Program-made: the position numbers and the translations under genes
The notes under the pieces: generated by a model
Databases searched by the model: none
What the model saw: the letters and a program-made list of their open reading frames with translations, nothing else
What the model was told of the DNA's origin: nothing
Shown here: positions 57,749-64,000 of the stretch, piece after piece
Layout of the letters: every line of letters starts with the position of its first letter
Numbering within the stretch: the first letter of the stretch is position 1
Assembly (NCBI GenBank): GCA_000507305.1
Contig: DF239529.1
Span: forward strand, 122,445 to 186,444
Length of the DNA stretch: 64,000 nt
From: Breviolum minutum Mf 1.05b.01
Lineage: Eukaryota > Sar > Dinophyceae > Suessiales > Symbiodiniaceae
Reading direction: 5' to 3'

Positions 57749-60682
57749 GTCAATGGTTCCAAACATAACTTGAGCATAGAAATTCAAGAAAAAACATGTG
57801 AACCATTGTCTCCTCCATGGTCTCCTCATCAAACACAAGTATTTTGGAGAGAATCCTGTTGGATAATTTTCAAACCTTTAAAAAAAATCCTGAAAATTTC
57901 AATTGAAGAATCTTTTTGGATACATCCAAGTCGCTGTGTTTTCCTGGCCGTTTGCTCTCCATTCAGGAAACGGCCACGAAACAAGGAGGTGGAAGAAACC
58001 TCACCTCCACCGTCACCACCGCGGCGATGAAGTTCGTTTTGTCGAGGTGAATCTCTGGGGGAGCAGACACTGGATGAATGACATTTACCTTCCCTGAAAC
58101 GATCGTAACGATCGTATTCCATCGTATTCCAACCATCCATTTTCAGGTGCGAAAAGGTGAGTTTTAGGGAGGGTAAGTAGGGAGCTATCGAACTTTGTTT
58201 GATGAATTTTCATGATACATGTGAACTACATTAAACAACCACGCCGGCCCGCATGGTTCCACCGCTGCTCCTCACGTTGCATTCCTTTTGGGGTTTTGGG
58301 GAGAGTTGTGGAGGCCATTTGCGTGACCCGTGGAGTTGCAGTGGTTCCAAAGCGAGCAGCGCAGAAACATCAGAAAGCTGAGAGAGTTGGTATGTGGTGA
58401 CGGTATTTTTCAACACTTTCCAGTGAGACGCAAGATGATTCTATATCTAAATGTAGTGATTTCAGTATCGCAGCCGTAACCTTTTGACTTTTTTTTTCAA
58501 AATTCAATACCAAAAAAAACACCGTGAAACTCAAGAAACCACATGTTTTTTGAGTTTCACCTTTCTTCTCAATATTTGTGATGAATGGAATCCGATGCCA
58601 TACAGGTGCATGTTTTTCCAAAGACGGGACTCATGAAAAAAAGGTTCCCTCTTGCAATACAGTGATGAGTTAGTTCCCCTTGGAATTTGTTGGTGGTTCC
58701 ATTTAAGGATGTTTCCTTAAATGGTGGGTTTTCCTTCTCAAATCGTCCATTTTTTCCATAGGGTTTTCCATTTTAATATACCATCCATTTTGGGGTACCA
58801 TTTTAGGAAACACCCATGTGGTTCCATGAAATCATGAAATGTGGAGATCGGTAGATCGCCACAAGCCCAACGCAGGTGCCACGACATGGGCATGCGGAGC
58901 GGCGAGCTCTGGTATCTTGGAGATTTGTTGGCAATTCGCCGTAGAAAGAGAACGACGTTATGATAATTAACAACATTGAATCGGAATATAGATAGTCTCA
59001 ATGTTGTTAATTATTATGATTGATAAACAGATTATCAACATAAGATTCAGATAATTCATGTTTTTTTTGATGCTAAATCTCATGCTTCTGGGAAGCCAGA
59101 AGGGTTTGAAGTTAGTGATAAGATGAATCATGTGCTGGGGAAGTTGGTACCCGAAATCTTTGGGTGGGAACAAAATGGGACACATGCGGTGCTGAACTCA
59201 AGGTCTTGAAAGGTTGCCACGATTGATATTGGGATATATTGGGGACGTGCTATTTTTTAACCTGCACGATTTCCACTGTTCTATACAATTTAAACGTTTA
59301 CTGTATATATATATATATTTCTCTATTTGATATTTTCATATATATACAATTTGAAATTGTGTATCCAATTTGATGCATGCCATTTTAGTGACTAATGTCA
59401 TTATATGAATTTTGCTTCCAAGTCCTACCAACTTCGATTTGCAAAACTGCCTCAATGTGGTTATTGAAACTCAGGTAGCTTTACTACGTTCTGTGCTGCA
59501 GAGTGCGGTACGGGTACCTGTGCCAGAGGGGAAGAGGTGAACCCAACACCTGATGTTTTGTGATGATTTGGCTGTTTGGTGACATGTTTCGTGGTGATGA
59601 GATGTGTTTATAGGTCAGATGTAGTGCAACTAAGAAAACTAGGGATGGCTGGTACCTGATATAAGTTAACGATATAACAAGATCATCTTCAGTCATGTGG
59701 CCGAAACATCTCAAAAGTTGGATCAAGATCGCCTTGCAGACAATGAGTGGTAGTTAGAAACCAATGGTTTTTGACCTTAAGTTGGAGATACAGATATTGT
59801 AGCATGATATAGGCAGATACAAGCGATACGGATATACACTGATATACCTCAATCATCGCTTGAGGCTGGCGATGCATCCATGCTTTTGAAGGACCGAAGG
59901 TTTTTTGGGTCAAAATTTGGATGAATTTTGGTAAAGGGCTGTGCTCAAACGGCTGTCAAGTTCAATTCTGAGATCTGAACAGTACCTCCACGAAAACCTG
60001 TTGTGCAGGAAGACGTGGGAAAGAACCGAATTGATCTGGAGATACACTTCTCTTTGCAGATCACTCCAAGACTACAAGATACACCCCATGATACTACCAG
60101 ATTCAGGGTTCCCATACCATCCATGTATGGTATCTTTACCTACATATACCATGAAAATCAACCAAATGTAGGTAAATATACCATACATGGATCATCCAAT
60201 CCTATGCAGTTCATTTATTGCTCGCAAAACCGGTCAGCAAATTCCAAGCACACCATTCTTATGCTTGAAGGGTGTACCCGTCTTGTCTTGAGGACACACA
60301 AGGCTTGGTGCAACTTTACGCAGGGATTCCAGTGGGAGTGGGTGTATTAGTTGCAATAGTATGCACACCTATTTACAATGTATCAATACTCAATAATATT
60401 TATATTATATTTGCACTACTAGTGATTTTAACAATATATGTGCCGTATTTTCAAATACCAGATAATATTCATTCTTATTTCTATACTATGTGATATACGT
60501 TTGCATATACGTTTATTATGTTTGCTTGTATACTCTTTTTTTATATACACATGCGGGCCAAGATTGAGAGGGTCCCAGAGAAGGGTGAAACGTACGGACT
60601 TAAGGGACTATTCTCCATACTAAATGACAAGCAGATGAGCAACTGGTCGGGGGTTGAGCACTTACTTAGTCTCAAAAAGTAG
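57749..60682 (+). CDS. Unidentified gene H, nine in-phase exons
   Basis: Exons: 57749-57838 (HNLSIEIQEKTCEPLSPPWS), 57967-58046 (GRNLTSTVTTAAMKFVLS), 58304-58389 (VVEAICVTRGVAVVPKRAAQ), 58876-58940 (ATTWACGAASSGILEICWQF), 59051-59185 (GFEVSDKMNHVLGKLVPEIF; GC donor), 59475-59525 (VALLRSVLQSAVRVPVP; GA donor), 60009-60107 (EDVGKNRIDLEIHFSLQI), 60210-60284 (SANSKHTILMLEGCTRL), 60563-60682 (KGETYGLKGLFSILNDKQMS, stop TAG). Phases agree at all eight joins. Intron 60108-60209 carries a family-D introner; intron 58941-59050 is a hairpin element with 17-nt arms. The last exon is too short for ordinary ORF lists yet clearly coding. The start codon was not found. No family is recognised. Confidence 0.72.
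58703..58817 (+). mobile_element. Family-B introner-like element with 10-bp flanking direct repeat
   Basis: Element runs TTAAGGATGTTTCC to GGAAACACCCAT. GTGGTTCCAT occurs immediately before (58693-58702) and after (58818-58827), a clean candidate target-site duplication. Inside intron 58390-58875 of gene H. Confidence 0.7.
58941..59050 (+). mobile_element. Hairpin intron of gene H, possible further introner family
   Basis: The 110-nt intron GTAGAAAG...GATTCAG contains ATAATTAACAACATTGA (58963-58979) and its exact inverse TCAATGTTGTTAATTAT (58998-59014) around an 18-nt loop. No second copy seen in the window. Confidence 0.45.
60110..60195 (+). mobile_element. Family-D introner within intron 60108-60209 of gene H
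   Basis: TCCCATACCATCCATGTATG to ATACCATACATGGATCATCC. Together with 14 bases on the right it makes up the whole 102-nt intron, whose donor (GTTCCC) lies two bases to the left. The exons on both sides are phase 0. Confidence 0.7.
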
Positions 60683-61054
60683 GGGTTTCAGTCGCAGATG
60701 CAAGAGATTGCCTGCGTTGTAGTGAGCACATGTCGTTCCTGTCTACAAGGGCAACTCTTTTCCTATAGGTGCAAGTGTGCTGGCACAAGCCGATGGGAAT
60801 ATTCACACCCTTGACCAGAATTTCAGCATTTTCATTGATGGCTGCCCAGAAAGGCATAGATATCAACTTAAACAAATCAACATGTAAAGGATTCATCTTT
60901 TGATGGCGATGGTGTGAGACTTCAAGTTATTGTATATACATCCCATTGATTTTATTTGATTTTGGGTTCCATTTCCCCTGCGTAGTTCACAGCTTCATTC
61001 CCTGCAATTGCTGAGTTTCCAAGGCTTCTCACTATTTGTGTATCTCCTGTTTAG

Positions 61055-61602
61055 CCTCTTTGGCGCAACTTGCACGCCACATGCCCAAGATCTCCATTGA
61101 GGTCGGTTTGGGTCAGGTGGATTTTTTTTTGGATCCAAAAAACGTCAACAAGCAGAGGCACGAAGGAAGCAAGATACCAAGTTTAAGGCACCCAGTTGAT
61201 GGGTTTCAAGGTAGGTTTTTACTTAAAGGTCTTGTCGTTTTCAGGTTTCAAGCCACAAAGTAAGATGACATGGATTCCATGTGTTCTACCTTCCAAGACT
61301 GCCTCTGGAATAATTAAATTGTAGCAGAGATACAAGAATTATACTTGTACATTATCAGTTTACAAAGGCTAGGTAATATCTATGTAGATGATTCAGATGC
61401 TCATTTTAATTTGGATATTTCTTGGAACTGGCCAAATTATGACCAGTCAGACTCCAAAATTTCCAAACCGAAAAACGTGCAGGTCGGATGTGATGATGCC
61501 TGGGAACCTGTGAAAAGGAAACTATGGCAACTGATGGTTACTGTACCCGTTACCCTAAAACGAATGAACAAGTTCACACGGACCTACCTACAAAAACATT
61601 GA
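61055..61602 (+). CDS. Unidentified gene I, last two exons
   Basis: Exon 61055-61210 follows acceptor TCCTGTTTAG and reads ARHMPKISIEVGLGQVDFFL, then KNVNKQRHEGSKIPSLRHPV, ending at CAAG|GTAGG. It joins in phase to exon 61373-61602 (DDSDAHFNLDISWNWPNYDQ, then DAWEPVKRKLWQLMVTVPVT, stop TGA at 61600-61602). An ATG at 61081 could be a start, but the frame is open back to the acceptor. The protein is rich in Trp, Asp and Lys and appears soluble. No family is recognised. It begins within about 370 bp of the end of gene H. Confidence 0.65.
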
Positions 61603-61659
61603 GCAGACTTGGAATACTATAGCAGCATCTTTTTCCTGGTTGGTGCCCATTAAAAGATA

Positions 61660-61771
61660 TCCACCCTGGAAGATTATATAACGAATCGAACCTGAACATG
61701 ATGGTTTGGAAGATGATTTTCCTTTTCAATTGGGTGATTTTTAGGTTCCAGCCGTTGATCTTCCGGGGTGC
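61660..61771 (+). mobile_element. Family-C2 introner copy after gene I
   Basis: ATCCACCCTGGAAGATTATA to GTTGATCTTCCGGGGTG, inner TTGGAAGATGATTTTCCTTT as in the 41978 copy. About 60 bp past the stop of gene I. Confidence 0.65.
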
Positions 61772-62067
61772 GAGCTTTCTTTCCCTCCGTTTTGTCCGTT
61801 GGTTGGATCGATACCCTTTTCTTGAGACGGTTTCGGGAAGGGATGGATCCTGCCTGCAGGTTTGATTGTTTTTTTTGTTGCACATAATCCCCAACAAAAA
61901 AAAACATTGGTTCCAAGGATGGTCGGATATCCCAATGTCTTGTGTATTTTTTGATATATATAAATTCAAGGCAAAGGAGTTTTTTATGAGAAGTCATGGA
62001 TGTTGATGAAGGAAATTCTGCGTTTCCTGGATGGAAGCCCAGTGGAACAAAGTCAGCTGTTGAAGTT

Positions 62068-62176
62068 GCACCCCTCAAAAACTAACATGAAACTGGAAAA
62101 ACAGCCGTGAATGAAGATGTATCTCCTGCTAAAACAAATATGTTTTGCCATTGTCATGTTAGTTTTCGGGAGTGTA
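62068..62176 (+). mobile_element. Family-C-like introner copy
   Basis: TTGCACCCCTCAAAAACTAA then CATGA at the left; TCATGTTAGTTTTCGGGAGT at the right. No exon neighbours assigned. Confidence 0.6.
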
Positions 62177-62859
62177 CTTCGCCAGCAGTTCGCAATTCAC
62201 AATATGAAATCGATTCAGCTTGGAGATGTATGACTTCACCAAAGCGACACCTCCGAGTGAGCAGTTTTGTGTCCCAAAGAATTACTGTTACTTAAAAATA
62301 TAGAAGGAACTCTTCACTATAGCTGGGATTGATTTAAACAAAACTTAAAGCATCCCAGATTACTAAGATATTTTTCTTCTCAGAAACACCCCGAATGGTG
62401 TGTGTGTGTGTGTGTGAAAATCGGGTTTTTAGGCGCATTTAGGCGCAAAAGTTGGAGAGTCCCAGGTTTCGGCCGGTCTTCTGACACTTTTTTTTGGGAG
62501 ATTTTTTGTTTCAACATCACTGCATGGAATAGGTGGCAAGGAGAATGCCAGTTGGAGTTTTTTGGGAGAAAGGTGTTTTTTTTTATACTAAGGTTCTCCT
62601 GGTAGGTGATTTTGTTGAATGGACCCATCAACACATCACGTTTGTTTGCTTCATTTTTCCCGAGGCTTGGAGAAGTTTGAAGAGCTCAGGATTTATTTTT
62701 TGGGGGTGTTGGGTTTGAAGGCTTTTTATTGTTTTCCTATAGATATATTTGTTGTACAATTGGAGAAAGGAGTGTTTTTGTTTAGATATTTGATATGTAG
62801 GAAAATATGTTACGTTATTTTTTTGATTTCCCAGGAAAAAATGGATCAACTTATAAGAG

Positions 62860-62970
62860 CTATACACCCTGGAAGATCAACATGGAACCTACAAATCACC
62901 CATTTAGAAAGGAAAATGATCTTCCAAACCTCCATGATTATGTTCCATGTTAATCTTCAGGGCTGTATAG
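62860..62970 (+). mobile_element. Family-C2 introner copy upstream of gene J
   Basis: GCTATACACCCTGGAAGATC to TTAATCTTCAGGGCTGTATAG, with AATCACCCATTTAGAAAGG and AAATGATCTTCCAAACCTCC blocks. It ends 37 bp before exon 63007. Confidence 0.7.
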
Positions 62971-63006
62971 ATTCAATTTTCTTTTCAAATGATCCTGGCT
63001 GCCCAG

Positions 63007-63344
63007 GTTTTTGAAATCCGACGGACGCTATGCTGGAATCACCAAGATTCCAGGAATCCAGGTCTTGGATTTCTCCACTTACACCTAATAGTGAAAGTAG
63101 ATGGCTGGCGCAACTCCCAATTTTGGTGGCGATTTAGTTTCCAGGGCCATGATAAAGCAAGACTAATGGGAGTGGCTAGCCATCTATTTTCCAGGTGGTA
63201 TAGTTCGTTGGTTTTTTGGGGTTTTTGGCATCTTCAAATCCCAAAGTTGATTCGTTTCTCATGCTGGCTGGATTTCTCCAGTTGCGAGTGGATCTTCTTG
63301 TTGGAAATCACTTGAAGAGACTTGAGCTCCATTCAAATGGATAA
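63007..63344 (+). CDS. Hydrophobic gene J, two exons around an introner
   Basis: Exon 63007-63090 (acceptor GCCCAG; reading VFEIRRTLCWNHQDSRNPGL and ending FLHLHLI) joins in phase 0 to 63204-63344 (FVGFLGFLASSNPKVDSFLM, then LAGFLQLRVDLLVGNHLKRL, stop TAA 63342-63344). The intron 63091-63203 is a family-F introner. The second exon is strongly hydrophobic, compatible with a membrane helix. Two other frames are open in each exon, so confidence is limited. Upstream exons were not found. Confidence 0.42.
63091..63203 (+). mobile_element. Family-F introner forming an intron of gene J
   Basis: GTGAAAGTAGATGGCTGGCG to GCTAGCCATCTATTTTCCAG then GTGGTATAG; 113 nt with GT and AG ends, flanking exons both phase 0. 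Confidence 0.55.
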
Positions 63345-64000
63345 TGATGGTTGGCTCATTGATATTGTTATTAGTCATATTTACTATGTATGATTTGTTC
63401 TGCACATTTTTTCATTTCCGCATGTACATATATATAATATATAAATACATATACATATATCCAGAGTGTAAGATTCCTTCCACCAGGATATATATATATA
63501 TAAATGACATATATACAAGATATTAGTTGAATCCCTCAATGAAACATATCACCATCGTTTTCCCCGTTTCCCCCCTCAGGTTGGACTGTTCGTTCTTTGG
63601 ATGAAAGCCATGTCAATGGGCTCAGTGGGTTGGCGAAAGGATATTTTTCGCGTGGCGGAAGTGGAAGTTACCCGAGACGGGAAAACCTAGGAGTTCTCAG
63701 AGATGAAATTTGATGTAAACACCCAGAATATTGAGTGAAAGAAGAACATGAAAGGAGGTTTTCCTTGATGCTGACTAGGATGGGTGTGTTCTTAAGGGCT
63801 GGGGATGTCAAGATTCGGTAGCTTTAAGGTCAGATCGAAGTTGACCCTTTTTTTTTGGGGGGGGGTATGAGACAATCAAGAAGTTTCGGGAAATAGACTG
63901 ATATTGTGACAAAGTTGATATCATGCCATGTATTTTCTAGACAGTTCCTGAAAGTGTTAGATTGGCAACAAAGTTTTTTGGTAGCGACTTGGCATGAAGA
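63345..64000. other. End of window, nothing assigned
   Basis: (AT)n tracts at 63430-63500, then sequence of mixed composition. A short GC-rich part at 63580-63690 (reads WTVRSLDESHVNGLSGLAKG in one frame) may be an exon of the next gene. Confidence 0.3.

Larger units (their letters stand above)
61772..63006. other. Region between genes I and J
   Basis: Two family-C introners, a (GT)n run at 62400-62414 and AT-rich sequence. No reading good enough to call an exon. Confidence 0.35.

Noticed and set aside
1..64000. Relic spliced-leader sequences marking retroposed mRNAs
   Set aside because: No convincing match to the conserved dinoflagellate spliced leader was found by eye. A computed search would be decisive.

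Overview
The window reads as nuclear DNA of a dinoflagellate, most likely a member of the Suessiales (Symbiodiniaceae or Polarella type). There are no long ORFs. Instead there are many short exons (26-240 nt) in introns that often start with GC or GA instead of GT. All supported genes lie on the + strand, and short inverted-repeat elements of about 75-130 bp (introners) recur throughout. The GC and GA donors and the introners are established features of dinoflagellate genomes; the genus is my inference. No rRNA, tRNA, CRISPR array or intact large transposon was seen.

Gene models were built by hand by joining AG acceptors to GT/GC/GA donors so that reading phase is kept across every junction. 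In order along the + strand: the last exon of an unidentified gene (213-398); a Cid1/TUTase-type terminal nucleotidyltransferase (658 to at least 6720); poorly resolved exons (7.9-12.9 kb); an unidentified gene F (about 13064-15837); an orphan 17-exon gene A of 523 codons (16139-23303); a PDZ-like domain gene that may be one unit with the unidentified gene K (24523-30683); unidentified gene E (33078 to about 34.8 kb); a tandem cyclic-nucleotide-binding-domain protein (about 37850-49259); unidentified genes D (49652-53053), G (55130-57208), H (57749-60682) and I (61055-61602); and a hydrophobic gene J (63007-63344). Neighbouring genes are only a few hundred bases apart in several places, as expected for a unidirectional dinoflagellate gene array whose mRNAs are made mature by spliced-leader trans-splicing.

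The most striking content is the introners. At least ten sequence families can be told apart by their terminal inverted repeats. In several cases one copy is exactly one intron between two in-phase exons (for example 1160-1261, 17840-17955, 20639-20712, 29119-29236, 37885-37978). Some copies still carry 7-10 bp direct repeats that look like target-site duplications. Other copies sit inside longer introns. The rest of the sequence is intron and intergenic DNA rich in (AT)n and other microsatellites.

The genes show no obvious common pathway. Only the nucleotidyltransferase, the cyclic-nucleotide-binding protein and, less surely, the PDZ-like protein could be assigned to a family.
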